Source: DASCQC01 sp036012865 (GTDB taxonomy: Bacteria; Pseudomonadota; Gammaproteobacteria; Comchoanobacterales; Comchoanobacteraceae). Taken from it: DNA of 58,032 bases. The position numbers were made by a program, and so were the translations under genes. The stretch is from the NCBI GenBank assembly GCA_036012865.1, contig DASCQC010000024.1, forward strand, positions 1 through 58,032. The letters are read 5' to 3'. The notes below the pieces were generated by a model. It did no database searches. It was not told the DNA's origin and saw only the letters and a program-made list of their open reading frames with translations. Positions within the stretch are counted from its first letter, which is position 1. Every line of letters begins with the position of its first letter. Positions 6,462 to 15,951 of this stretch are shown here, in pieces.

Positions 6462-9245
6462 ATGGCAGCACCCATACCGCAAGATCGAAATTTTAATGCA
6501 ATTCCAGAACCGGGTAAAGCAAGGAAACCGGTTGGTATTACTGAACCGGTAGATGATTCTATAGAAGTAGATATTTCTAAACCGCAGGTCATGTTGGAAT
6601 CACCTAATCTAAGGTTTCTGACATCTTATCGTACGGCATTATTGTTAGCAAGTAAAAGCAGTAAGACTACCATTTCGGATTATAATAAGTTAAAAAAAAT
6701 ACGTACTCAATTTCAGGATGCTCTTTATGATAGAGGTACATCGAATGAAAAAGGTGGAGAACAAGAACGATTGAGTCAACCGGAAGATACAAATAAATAT
6801 AGGGCAGCTTTCTATCAAACGGAGCTTGAGGGCGTTGAAAAAGAGATCAATAAAATCTTACAGAATCCATATCAAAATAAGGATGATTTACAAGGAGTAA
6901 CTGGTTCAGAAGGTAATATTGAGCAGTTTGAATATGAATTTATGAAAAAATCCAATGATGTATTAAAAGAATCGCTAGAAAAATTAGTAAAACAATTGAA
7001 GAAAATGGATATACCTAAAGAAGCTAAGGATGCTAAAGAGCTGTTTAATATGTCACAACTACCTCAATATAGAAATTTTGAATATCCGGATTCATACAAG
7101 TTTATAGGTAAAGACAAAGATGAAGAGCAATTCACAGTCACAGTTAGGAAAGACCCTATTTCACCGGATAAAATGAGAGAAATTCTAGGCAATTGGGATA
7201 ATTCAAAAACTGTTAAGGGTAAAAAATTTGATCTGATGAAAGAAGAAGATAAAATAGCTTGTAATAAAGGTGTGCACACAGGCTCAAAATACAGAGGCAA
7301 TGTACCCTCTAACGTCACTGAAACAAAGTTGGAAATGAAAGGGTCTGATCCTTTTACGATATACTCTCACTCAGACCTATCACCTGAAAAAGAGCATTTT
7401 AAGAAAATGGATCCAAAGGCAAAAGAAACCAAAATGCAGTCAATAACAACACAAAACAACGAGGCTGTATTTCTACGAGCCATGAATATGAAAAAAGAAA
7501 CAGATCCTTCAGGTTCGAAATACATAGCTGAAGATTTTGAAGAAAAGGTTTATTGCACAACAAGTTTATTATCAAATGCCATTGAACAAGATATGACAGA
7601 TCTTAAACAACACGCCATGAGGACTATACGTGACACTTTAAGCGCTAGTCAAAAACTCAAAATAAAAATATTTAGTTTCAATTTTCCAGTTAATGCACTT
7701 AATAATGAAGGGGAGTTTAAGTGGAAACTTAAAATAACCGGAGGACGAAGTCACAAATTAGGAAGTGCTTCAACCCAGCTAGAAAATGCAAAAGAGCTTT
7801 ATCGACTCATTAACTATGCCAAAACTGGGAACGATAACTTGCCCAATGAATATAATAAAACCTCTGAAGAGGACCCCAATAAACTTACCAAAGAAATCAT
7901 ACAAGGTATGGAGCATTTAGCCGGAGAGAATGAACAATTAAAGGACTGTGTTGATGCTTATAAAAAAGCTTATAGCTATCGTCTTAAATACTTTAAAGAG
8001 GATGAAGATTTTAATCAAGACGATAAACATTTCATGCATTTAAATCAGAAAGTTAATAAGCTTGTTCATGATTTGCCTAGTTATCGAGTTGATCGTAATT
8101 TGAAAGCAGATAATGTTAAGCCATTTTTTCATTGCAAAAGTGGTAAAGATAGAACATTTGGAGCTATCATACATTCATGTTTGAAAGAATTATCAAGTGA
8201 TAATAAATCCTCAAATTTGGTTGAATCACACGAGCCAGGGATATTACATCAACTGTATCGCGGCCTTGGAAGATCATTACATGGCTTATATGATAACCCT
8301 GGTTGTACAGGAATTAAGACAATATCCCCTCCCAGCATACTAGGACTTATTGGAAGTAAACTGTTTGGAACTTATGACCATGGAGATGAAAAATCTGCTT
8401 TGTTTGATCAAACTTCATTCGATGAATTATATAAAAATGGAAATTCAAGAGTAGCTGAAATATGTTCATCGTGGAATAGTTCAACACAATGGAGTTCAGT
8501 GTGGCAATCATTTTCAACTTTAAGAAAACCCAGTGATATTATTAGTGGATCATGGAGTAATATTAAAAATTCGGTTAGAAGTAGTAAGCTTGGAAAATTT
8601 TTTGGTTTTGCAGACAAAGAAGAAAAATATAAGATTAATCAGTCAAGCAAGACTATTGGCCCAGCAATAATATCAGGGGTGAGCTTAACCGGTAATACCT
8701 CCACCGTGAACACTTCGGCCAATGTTAATCCTATGCATACAAGCGACAAGATGGAAAATAAAAGAGAGGAATGGATTAAATTGAGAATAGCTGAGTGTCA
8801 CTATGAGAATCTACCTACACAGGAGAATTTCCAAATCAAAACACTTAATACCCAGTCAGAAAAGATTGCATTGGCTGCCCAGCAATTTTTTCATACGAAT
8901 ATTCCAAACCCACATGATAGCATTTTACTTTCAAATATTGCTAACCCACTTGAGGTATGCAATGAAATAATAAAGCTCAATACACAAGGTGATACAGTTG
9001 GACCAATTAAATTTGATCCATCAACCACCAGTAAATTAACAGGCGATGAACAACAAAAACTTAAAGGATTGATACAGAAAATTAACCAAAATGTTGATCT
9101 TAGCATTCCACCTAATAAACCAATTCCACTTCCCAAGGAAAAGCATATTCAGAACGATGTTGATGGAAAAATAAAAGATCCCAAGCACAAGGCGGTTATT
9201 GATGAACTAAAGAAGCAGATAGGTGGGCGGAAGCCAGGTGGTTAG
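6462..9245 (+). CDS. SopB/IpgD/SidF-type phosphoinositide phosphatase, candidate secreted effector
   Basis: About 927 residues from the ATG at 6462; the frame is open from a TTG at 6423, but the ATG is the more natural start. The hallmark is HCKSGKDRTF, a CX5R active site with Cys558 and Arg564 in the 927-residue form. The full CKSGKDRT string is that of the host-directed inositide phosphatases SopB, IpgD and Legionella SidF rather than of ordinary tyrosine phosphatases. An upstream FSFNFPVNAL stretch resembles the FNFGVN block of SopB-type enzymes. There is no N-terminal signal peptide, which fits translocation by a type III or type IV system. The likely role is dephosphorylation of host phosphoinositides on phagosomal or plasma membranes. 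The regions on either side of the catalytic core (about 1-330 and 640-927) are not recognised. Family assignment is firm on the motif; substrate and secretion are inferred. Confidence 0.8.
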   Translation: MAAPIPQDRNFNAIPEPGKARKPVGITEPVDDSIEVDISKPQVMLESPNLRFLTSYRTALLLASKSSKTTISDYNKLKKIRTQFQDALYDRGTSNEKGGEQERLSQPEDTNKYRAAFYQTELEGVEKEINKILQNPYQNKDDLQGVTGSEGNIEQFEYEFMKKSNDVLKESLEKLVKQLKKMDIPKEAKDAKELFNMSQLPQYRNFEYPDSYKFIGKDKDEEQFTVTVRKDPISPDKMREILGNWDNSKTVKGKKFDLMKEEDKIACNKGVHTGSKYRGNVPSNVTETKLEMKGSDPFTIYSHSDLSPEKEHFKKMDPKAKETKMQSITTQNNEAVFLRAMNMKKETDPSGSKYIAEDFEEKVYCTTSLLSNAIEQDMTDLKQHAMRTIRDTLSASQKLKIKIFSFNFPVNALNNEGEFKWKLKITGGRSHKLGSASTQLENAKELYRLINYAKTGNDNLPNEYNKTSEEDPNKLTKEIIQGMEHLAGENEQLKDCVDAYKKAYSYRLKYFKEDEDFNQDDKHFMHLNQKVNKLVHDLPSYRVDRNLKADNVKPFFHCKSGKDRTFGAIIHSCLKELSSDNKSSNLVESHEPGILHQLYRGLGRSLHGLYDNPGCTGIKTISPPSILGLIGSKLFGTYDHGDEKSALFDQTSFDELYKNGNSRVAEICSSWNSSTQWSSVWQSFSTLRKPSDIISGSWSNIKNSVRSSKLGKFFGFADKEEKYKINQSSKTIGPAIISGVSLTGNTSTVNTSANVNPMHTSDKMENKREEWIKLRIAECHYENLPTQENFQIKTLNTQSEKIALAAQQFFHTNIPNPHDSILLSNIANPLEVCNEIIKLNTQGDTVGPIKFDPSTTSKLTGDEQQKLKGLIQKINQNVDLSIPPNKPIPLPKEKHIQNDVDGKIKDPKHKAVIDELKKQIGGRKPGG

Positions 9246-9379
9246 AATCGCACAATACCCTATTCAATTTATACAATAAGCTTCATAGAATTATAAATAA
9301 TCATTGTTGTGATAGATCAAATTGATATAATAGGCTATGAATTCACATTGAAAATTTTTGATTGATTACAGGGGGCGTT

Positions 9380-10123
9380 ATGGAAGGAATCTTAATCACT
9401 GGTGGGGCTAAAAGATTAGGTAAAGCTTTGGTCAAACAGGCTATTAAACTTGGGAAAACAGCTCATCTGCATTTTAACCAATCTGAAGGTGATGCTCATG
9501 CGTTAGCTAAGGATTTTTTAGATCAAGGTATTAAAGTTTATCTACATCAAGCAGATTTAAGTGAAGTTGATAACTGCAAAGCATTAATTGAAGCTTGTGT
9601 ACAACAGGGACCACTGACATCATTAATTAACAATGCTTGTCATTTTTCTCATGATCAAGCTTTGGATTTTAGCGCTGAAAGTTTTGACAAGCACATGGCG
9701 ATTAATGCCAGAGCCCCTCTTCTACTGACTAAGTATTTTGCCCAAGCAGCCAATGACAGTTTCGATTATTCAGTTATTAACCTAACTGACGCAAGATTGT
9801 TTGGACTGAATACCGATTACTATAGTTATACGGCTTCAAAATTTGCACTTGAAGGCATGACGAAGGCTGCAGCCTTGTCTTATGCTCCTAAGGTTCGGGT
9901 TAATGCAATAGCGCCACATATGATCCTCTCAAATGAAGCTCAAACATCCAAAGATATTTCCAGTTATAATAAACTCAACCCATTACAATGCGATCCGTTA
10001 TTAGAGGATGTTGTTATGGCAATGACCTATCTTCTAAAAGCCAAGAGTGTTACTGGCTCAACCATGATTATTGATGGGGGTGCTCATCTTAATCCCACGA
10101 TAAGGGACCCTGCGTGTGAGTAA
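9380..10123 (+). CDS. folM: FolM/PTR1-type pteridine (dihydromonapterin) reductase
   Basis: A 247-residue short-chain dehydrogenase. The nucleotide motif TGGAKRLG lies at residues 7-14 and NNAC at 84-87. The active-site pair is Tyr150-XXX-Lys154, with Asp137 where classical SDR enzymes have Ser. The Asp/Tyr/Lys triad is typical of pteridine reductase PTR1 and of FolM, which reduce dihydromonapterin or dihydrofolate with NADPH in the cytoplasm. The ATG at 9380 is preceded by GGGGG, so I prefer it over the TTG at 9362. It ends two bases before the convergent gene at 10125. Another SDR reductase is the alternative, but the Asp substitution makes it less likely. Confidence 0.8.
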   Translation: MEGILITGGAKRLGKALVKQAIKLGKTAHLHFNQSEGDAHALAKDFLDQGIKVYLHQADLSEVDNCKALIEACVQQGPLTSLINNACHFSHDQALDFSAESFDKHMAINARAPLLLTKYFAQAANDSFDYSVINLTDARLFGLNTDYYSYTASKFALEGMTKAAALSYAPKVRVNAIAPHMILSNEAQTSKDISSYNKLNPLQCDPLLEDVVMAMTYLLKAKSVTGSTMIIDGGAHLNPTIRDPACE

Positions 10124-10124
10124 A

Positions 10125-10967
10125 CTATGATTGTTTTTTATCCATTGTCAGGTGTAAAGGTGTGCGTTCATTTGTGTTATCAGGAAAGTCAGTTTCTAAT
10201 GAGGGGGTTGATGGAAGTTTAGAGGGGTTTTGATAGGCCTCAACATGGATATTATCCTTACCCTTAATGCTTTCATAGATTTTACAACAAGTATTTTTAA
10301 TCACCTCACACAAGAGACCCCATAAGTATTGAGCTCTTTGAGGTATAGACATGTTATCCCAAGCACGTTGCTTATCAGCTTTTTCAATAACCTTAGGGCA
10401 GGCTTTATTAAATCTGGGGTCATAAATTTCATAGTAAGCTAATTTGTAGGCAACTTTTAGCATAACACTATTATCTGTTTTATTTTCTTGGGTACTATAC
10501 CCTTTTAATAAACAATCTATGCCATTAATGTCATTTTGATAAAATTTAGGTATATCTAGTTTACAATTTATTGATTTAGCCTGTAATATTTCATCTGAAC
10601 CCTTGAGTTCGCGATAAATTAAACCACTGGCTGTTCGCAATGAGGCAATTAAGACACCTGCCTTCCTTTCAATTTCGTCTGTGCGACCTTTGGAGTTAAC
10701 TTGGAAGGTATAAAGTATTTGATGCTCTTTTAAATATTGATTGATATGATCTTTATCCAGATCTTCAAGTGGCGTTTGTGTAAAATCAGCAATGAACCTC
10801 CTGAAGCTGAAGAGTTCTTCTTCAGTATAGCTTGATTTAGAGACCTGCATTTTGAAGTTTCTTACTCTTTGTTCAAAGTCATCTTTTTGTTCAGAACTGA
10901 TGACGAAAGGTTTCCTTAGCTCATTATCATCTGTATGGTTTTCAATCAAATCACTTAGTCTTGACAT
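10125..10967 (-). CDS. hypothetical cytosolic protein
   Basis: A 280-residue hydrophilic protein with a strong ribosome binding site (GGAGGAG four bases before ATG). The sequence is largely helical and contains a charged N-terminal third, a Cys-rich point (NTCCKIYESIKGK) near residue 230, and a Pro/Ser/Thr-rich tail. I recognise no domain, signal peptide or membrane segment. It is a single gene between folM (tail to tail, one base apart) and pepN. Absence from well-known families plus its disordered tail make it a possible effector, but there is no direct evidence. Confidence 0.7.
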   Translation of the reverse strand: MSRLSDLIENHTDDNELRKPFVISSEQKDDFEQRVRNFKMQVSKSSYTEEELFSFRRFIADFTQTPLEDLDKDHINQYLKEHQILYTFQVNSKGRTDEIERKAGVLIASLRTASGLIYRELKGSDEILQAKSINCKLDIPKFYQNDINGIDCLLKGYSTQENKTDNSVMLKVAYKLAYYEIYDPRFNKACPKVIEKADKQRAWDNMSIPQRAQYLWGLLCEVIKNTCCKIYESIKGKDNIHVEAYQNPSKLPSTPSLETDFPDNTNERTPLHLTMDKKQS

Positions 10968-11077
10968 AGCACTCCTCCATGAGTTGCATACGTCTTTATG
11001 GTAACACGCAAGGTTGTAAAAATCAATTAAAAACAGATCAATTTATTGTAAAACAACTTAATTTATCTGAATAAAAG

Positions 11078-13687
11078 TTACAATGAACTTTTGATTAGCT
11101 CATAGATATTTTTACTTAAATTCGGAGCGGTGTAAATTCTGTTCAATTCATTTTTCATCAGGCCTTGCCTAGACTCATCATAACGCTTCCAGTAAATTAA
11201 AGGCTTCAGTAAACCGGCAGCTAATTGAGGGTTCTTGTCTTGGATTTGTAATATATTCTCTGCTAAGAATTGATAACCACGACCACTTTGATGGTGAAAA
11301 GCTTGGGTATTAAAATGAGCAAATTGGCCTAATAATGCCCTAGCCATATTGGGGTTATAAGCTTGGTAATCATCATGTTTGAATAACGCTTTGATGGCAT
11401 CCAATGAGCCTGTTCGAGATTGTATTGCAAACCATTTATTGAGTACTAGCCCTTCGGTTTTCCATTGTTGATAAAAGTCACTTAAGACGGAGCCTTGATG
11501 TTTATTTTCATGGCTTACTAAAGCAGTTATTGCAGCCATGCGATCTGTCATATTATCGCTGTTATGGTAATGTTGTAAGCACAGCTCATAGCTACTGTCT
11601 TCGTAGGTATAGACTAACAGTGATAAACACAAAGATCGGAGGTTTCGTTTCCCGACCTCTTCAGAAGAGTATTGGTAAGGTTTTTGAGTTGTTGATTGAT
11701 GATAAGTGTCCATTAACTCGCTCTTAATGGCATTGGCTAATTGTACTTTCGCTGTACACAGAATTTTATTAATCATGGTGATATCTTGACAGGGCAAGTG
11801 TTCTAGTAAGCTTCTATCTGAGGGTATGGCTAAAATCTCTGATATTAGACCAGGAGTCAAGGTTGCATCATGGAGTATAGTTTGATAAAGCGTCATCATG
11901 CTTTGAGGCAGTTGCGCATCCTGGCAATCTAACATAGTGCTGACCCATTCAACCCACACTTGATTCATTTGGTACCACCTCTGATAACCATCAGGACTGT
12001 TTTGGATTAACGTTAACCTTTCTTGCATTGATAATGGGTAGTTGATGCTAATCGGTGCTGAGAAGTCATCTAAAACAGATAAGATGGGTTGTTGTGTAAA
12101 ACCAGAGAACACAAAAGTTTGTTGTCTTTCCTTAACAGGAAGTAAAAACTGTTGAGCATGATTGGGTAAAAGGTTGTCCTCAGATCGTACATTGCACACA
12201 CCCTCATTATCAACAAAACTAATTAAAATAGGTAAATGCATAACTGGAGAGTTCATATTACCTTTTGGTGTGGCCTGATTTAGGGTTAGGGTTAATGTCC
12301 CCTGTTTGTATGTGGAGGAGATATCGCAATGAGGTGTACCTGCTTGGGAATACCAGTGACGAAATAAAGCAAAATCATGGTTGGATATTTCCTGCATAAC
12401 ATCAACAAAATCATCCGTTGTGACAGCTTGCCCATCAAATCGTTCAAAATAAACATTCAGCGCTTGTTTAAATAGATCGCTACCCATGATGGTTTGCATC
12501 ATGCGAATAACTTCAGCGCCTTTTTCATACACCGTTGCGGTATAAAAATTATTCATCTCTATGTATGAGTCAGGTCGTATGGGGTGGGACATGGGGCCCG
12601 CGTCTTCTTGATATTGAAAAGTCTGAATGAATTTAGCTTCGGTGATTCTTATCACGGCTCTTTCAGCTACCGAGGCCATGTAGTTGTGCTCTCTTAGAAC
12701 GGTAAGGCCTTCTTTAAGGCTTAATTGAAACCAATCTCTACAGGTGATTCTATTGCCTGACCAATTATGAAAGTATTCATGAGCGACTACCCTATCGACG
12801 TCTAAAAAGTCAGCATCAGTCGCTGTTTGGGAGTTAGCAAGGATGAACCTATCATTAAAAATATTTAACCCTTTGTTTTCCATCGCGCCAAAATTAAAAT
12901 CAGAAACGGCTACTGTCATAAATCGATCTAAATCATATTCTCTGTCATAGGTATGTTCATCCCATTTCATGGCATTTTTTAACACATTCATTGCAAATGA
13001 ACCTTGGCTTTTCTTCCCTATTTCTACATAGAGGAACAACTCAACCTTTCTCCCAGAGCGGGTGGTAAAGGTATCCCTGATTTCATCAAAATTTCCTGCA
13101 ACCAAGGCAAACAGGTAGCTGGGTTTAGGAAAAGGGTCATGCCATGAGACCCAATGAAGGTTCCCCTCCTCTCCAGAGTCCATAATATTGCCGTTACTTA
13201 ACAGTGATTTTAATGTTTTGCTTGCTGTAATTTTAGTGGTGAAAATAGACAGGTTATCGGGTCTATCTATAAAGTAAGTTATCTTTCTAAAACCATGAGA
13301 TTCACATTGGGTGCAAAAATTATTTGAAGACACGTAAAGCCCTGTTAATGAGCTATTGTCTTTGGGGTTGATCATGACTTGTATGGTAAGCGTGAACTGG
13401 GTTGGCAGGTGATGAATAATCAAGGAGTCATGATTAAGTTGATAGCGTTCAGGTTTCAGAGCGATATTGTCGATGGATATCTCTAATAGCGTTAAGTCCT
13501 CTCCATCTAGGATCAGTGGAGTATTTTTGTTGGAATCTTTTTTGGTGACATGCAATACGCTATGCACTATGGTTTTTGTCTCATGAAGTTCGACATTTAA
13601 GTCAACTTTATCAATTTGATAATCATGTTCTTTATAATCTTTTAAATAATGTCTTGTGGGTAGTGATTCCGTTTTCATGGTTTTCAT
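11078..13687 (-). CDS. pepN: aminopeptidase N
   Basis: An 869-residue M1-family zinc metallopeptidase, the same length class as Escherichia coli PepN. The exopeptidase motif GAMEN is at 267-271, the zinc site HEYFH at 303-307 with the third ligand Glu326 nineteen residues on, and the substrate-binding TQCE block at 126-129. All catalytic elements are intact. It removes N-terminal residues from peptides in the cytoplasm during peptide turnover. The first ATG (13687) has AAGGAT at good spacing, so I keep it over the second ATG three codons in. The gene stands alone, with no operon partner. Confidence 0.96.
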   Translation of the reverse strand: MKTMKTESLPTRHYLKDYKEHDYQIDKVDLNVELHETKTIVHSVLHVTKKDSNKNTPLILDGEDLTLLEISIDNIALKPERYQLNHDSLIIHHLPTQFTLTIQVMINPKDNSSLTGLYVSSNNFCTQCESHGFRKITYFIDRPDNLSIFTTKITASKTLKSLLSNGNIMDSGEEGNLHWVSWHDPFPKPSYLFALVAGNFDEIRDTFTTRSGRKVELFLYVEIGKKSQGSFAMNVLKNAMKWDEHTYDREYDLDRFMTVAVSDFNFGAMENKGLNIFNDRFILANSQTATDADFLDVDRVVAHEYFHNWSGNRITCRDWFQLSLKEGLTVLREHNYMASVAERAVIRITEAKFIQTFQYQEDAGPMSHPIRPDSYIEMNNFYTATVYEKGAEVIRMMQTIMGSDLFKQALNVYFERFDGQAVTTDDFVDVMQEISNHDFALFRHWYSQAGTPHCDISSTYKQGTLTLTLNQATPKGNMNSPVMHLPILISFVDNEGVCNVRSEDNLLPNHAQQFLLPVKERQQTFVFSGFTQQPILSVLDDFSAPISINYPLSMQERLTLIQNSPDGYQRWYQMNQVWVEWVSTMLDCQDAQLPQSMMTLYQTILHDATLTPGLISEILAIPSDRSLLEHLPCQDITMINKILCTAKVQLANAIKSELMDTYHQSTTQKPYQYSSEEVGKRNLRSLCLSLLVYTYEDSSYELCLQHYHNSDNMTDRMAAITALVSHENKHQGSVLSDFYQQWKTEGLVLNKWFAIQSRTGSLDAIKALFKHDDYQAYNPNMARALLGQFAHFNTQAFHHQSGRGYQFLAENILQIQDKNPQLAAGLLKPLIYWKRYDESRQGLMKNELNRIYTAPNLSKNIYELIKSSL

Positions 13688-14128
13688 GGCCTACATCCTT
13701 CATTTTAAACACTTTAGAGTAACACTGACGTGAAGGGATATCAAATTATATTCTCAGATGATTTATTGATGGCAGTGTGTTTTATCATCTTGATGTTAAA
13801 ATAGAATTAATAATTAAAAGTTATTGCTTTTATCTATCTGTTTTGCTATATTTAACCTCCAAATAGAGTGCTGTATGACGTTTCCTTTTTTTGTCTGCTT
13901 TTCGGTCTATTTCTCAGTCTACTTAGCTTGGTTAAACTACTTCTTCAAAAAAGGCTCCAAAGATCAAAACCCTTTATTACAATTCTTATGCCTTTATATT
14001 TCACTTTATGTCTTTTCATTCATCACTTATGTAATGATATAATCTATCGATGAAATATGGTATCTAAAAGGATAACACTTAAGGATTATTTGGTTTAGGA
14101 TTAGGGTAATAGTCCAAGGTTATTCATC
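13688..14128. other. 441-bp gap between pepN and the alkyladenine glycosylase gene
   Basis: Divergent intergenic region, very T-rich on the plus strand. Hydrophobic open frames occur in two overlapping plus-strand frames; the better one is listed as a possible small membrane protein at 13875-14042. Nothing else is recognised. Confidence 0.4.
13875..14042 (+). CDS. possible 55-residue two-helix membrane protein
   Basis: From ATG at 13875 the frame encodes two hydrophobic helices joined by a basic turn (FFKKGSKDQNP), a helical-hairpin topology. The ribosome binding site is weak, and the overlapping frame starting at 13868 is also hydrophobic, as expected of T-rich DNA, so this may not be expressed. 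Confidence 0.25.
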   Translation: MTFPFFVCFSVYFSVYLAWLNYFFKKGSKDQNPLLQFLCLYISLYVFSFITYVMI

Positions 14129-14659
14129 ATGAAAATATTAGTTCCTTCATTTTATAGACAACCTGCTAACGTTGTTGCCGAAAGGCTACTAGGGCAAAAG
14201 CTTCATCTTGGGGATCAATGGGGCTGGATCACTGAAACTGAAGCTTACCTGGGTAATGAAGACCCTGCTAGTCATGCTTTCAATGGCCCTACTCTCAGAA
14301 ACAAGCCCATGTATATGGAGGGTGGACACATTTATGTTTATTTGATTTACGGAATGCACCACTGCTTCAATGTTGTTACTGACATTGAAGGGGTTCCGAG
14401 TGCTGTTTTAATTCGAGGTATCTATGTTGATCAATCAGCCTATCATGCCAATGGGCCCGGTAAACTAACAAAAAAGCTAGGGATAGATAGGTCCTTTAAT
14501 GGTCAACTACTCGGTGCGAAATCAAATTTATGGGTTTCTCAAGGACTTCATAACCTGCCTTTTCAACAAAATTCAAGAATAGGAATCAAGCAAGGTTTAG
14601 AACACCCATGGCGCTATACTCTTACTAAGATCCCTACCAAGGATAATAATAAAGTCTGA
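14129..14659 (+). CDS. mpg: alkyladenine (3-methyladenine) DNA glycosylase, AAG/MPG family
   Basis: A 176-residue protein of the AAG family. The signature TETEAYLG places the catalytic Glu at residue 38 and the base-stacking Tyr at 40, matching Glu125/Tyr127 of the human enzyme. It is followed by the conserved SHAFNGPTLRN, YVYLIYGMHHCFNVV and AVLIRG blocks. It excises 3-methyladenine and other alkylated or deaminated purines to start base excision repair. Length is somewhat short for the family, with an abbreviated C-terminus. AAGG nine bases before the ATG supports the start. It is a single gene upstream of the L,D-transpeptidases. Confidence 0.93.
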   Translation: MKILVPSFYRQPANVVAERLLGQKLHLGDQWGWITETEAYLGNEDPASHAFNGPTLRNKPMYMEGGHIYVYLIYGMHHCFNVVTDIEGVPSAVLIRGIYVDQSAYHANGPGKLTKKLGIDRSFNGQLLGAKSNLWVSQGLHNLPFQQNSRIGIKQGLEHPWRYTLTKIPTKDNNKV

Positions 14660-14854
14660 TTACCATAATGATTGTACCCTATATACTTTGAATATTTCTG
14701 TGTTGTTGAAAAATAATTTTTTCCATCTAAGGTGTTTTTATGACACGTGGGTTTTGTCAATCATCAGCTAATATAAGTCTTTAGTTATAAAATACTACTT
14801 TTTCATGTTTTTTTTATCAATATCTTCTATATATACATAACAAAGGAGCAGAGC

Positions 14855-15877
14855 ATGCAAAAAATAATTTATTTAATTCCATTTTTAACGTTTCTATTAT
14901 CTGCCAAAGCATTAATGTTGGAACTTCCTCCGAACCCTGAAGATGATGTTGTTGGTTATAATTTTGATATTGAGGCAGAAAAAGGGGATACCCTTTGGAA
15001 AATAGGTTATGCCTATAATATTGGTTTAAGTGAAATTAAACTTGCGAACCCTCAGCTTAAAAATAAGTACGGAAATTATAAATTGAACGTCGGAGATATT
15101 GTGCACATACCTCAGCAGTTTATTTTGCCCATTGAGGTCTATAGAGAAGGCATTGTCATAAACATGGCAGAACGAAGGCTTTATTATTTTCCAAGTCATG
15201 AAGATGTTGTTTACACTTATCCTGTAGCCATGGGCAAGCAGAGTACAAGAACACCCACCATGGATGCCACCGTCAAAAAGAAAAAAGTTGGCCCGTATTG
15301 GTACCCACCTGACTCAATCAGAATGGCTCATTTTGATAGTACCGGTGATATTTTACCGGAGTTTGTCAGACCAGGCCCTAATAATCCATTAGGAACTCAT
15401 GCTATCTATACCTCTAAACCGAAATACCTTATTCATGGTAACAACAATATTACCAGTGTTGGCAAATTTGTTAGCTCCGGGTGCATACGGATGTATAATG
15501 AAGATGTTGAAGAATTGCATGCTATGGTAAGTGTCAGTGAACCTATTAGAATTATTCATCATACCACTAAAATAGGAACCTTGAATGGTACTTTATATGT
15601 TGAAACACACCCTGAAGTTGTCATATACGAGCGTCCAAATTATCTAAATACAGTCTATATAGATGATTTGTTAGATGAGTTTAATGGAGAATATCAAATC
15701 GATTATGAGAGGCTACAAGACATACGAAATAACCCAGATGGTGTTCCAGTTACCATCAGCCAATATGAAGTAGATGATTATTATTGGTCCTATGAAGAAC
15801 CTGAACAAGAAGTTAACTATATTGTCATTTCAAATAATCAACCGTATGAATCACCGTATCGCTATAAACATAGGTAA
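14855..15877 (+). CDS. LysM-containing L,D-transpeptidase (YkuD family)
   Basis: 340 residues: a signal peptide (1 to about 19), a LysM peptidoglycan-binding domain (about 41-87, GDTLWKIGYAYNIG), and a YkuD domain (about 98-232). The catalytic site comprises His194 (IHGN) and Cys210 in SSGCIRM with Arg212, all intact. Such ErfK/YbiS-type periplasmic enzymes form 3-3 crosslinks in peptidoglycan or attach proteins to it. The C-terminal tail is acidic and Tyr-rich. AAAGGAG six bases before the ATG is a strong ribosome binding site. A second, different transpeptidase gene follows 74 bp later, so the two may be co-expressed. Which reaction it catalyses cannot be told from sequence. Confidence 0.93.
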   Translation: MQKIIYLIPFLTFLLSAKALMLELPPNPEDDVVGYNFDIEAEKGDTLWKIGYAYNIGLSEIKLANPQLKNKYGNYKLNVGDIVHIPQQFILPIEVYREGIVINMAERRLYYFPSHEDVVYTYPVAMGKQSTRTPTMDATVKKKKVGPYWYPPDSIRMAHFDSTGDILPEFVRPGPNNPLGTHAIYTSKPKYLIHGNNNITSVGKFVSSGCIRMYNEDVEELHAMVSVSEPIRIIHHTTKIGTLNGTLYVETHPEVVIYERPNYLNTVYIDDLLDEFNGEYQIDYERLQDIRNNPDGVPVTISQYEVDDYYWSYEEPEQEVNYIVISNNQPYESPYRYKHR

Positions 15878-15951
15878 GAAGTCAAATAAATGGGCGATTA
15901 TGTATAATTAGCATTAAAGTAGTGCATTATTCTTGATGGATGATATAATCT

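Noticed and set aside
13868..14053. Second hydrophobic ORF overlapping the 13875-14042 candidate
   Set aside because: T-rich DNA gives hydrophobic translation in several frames; GTG start without ribosome binding site.
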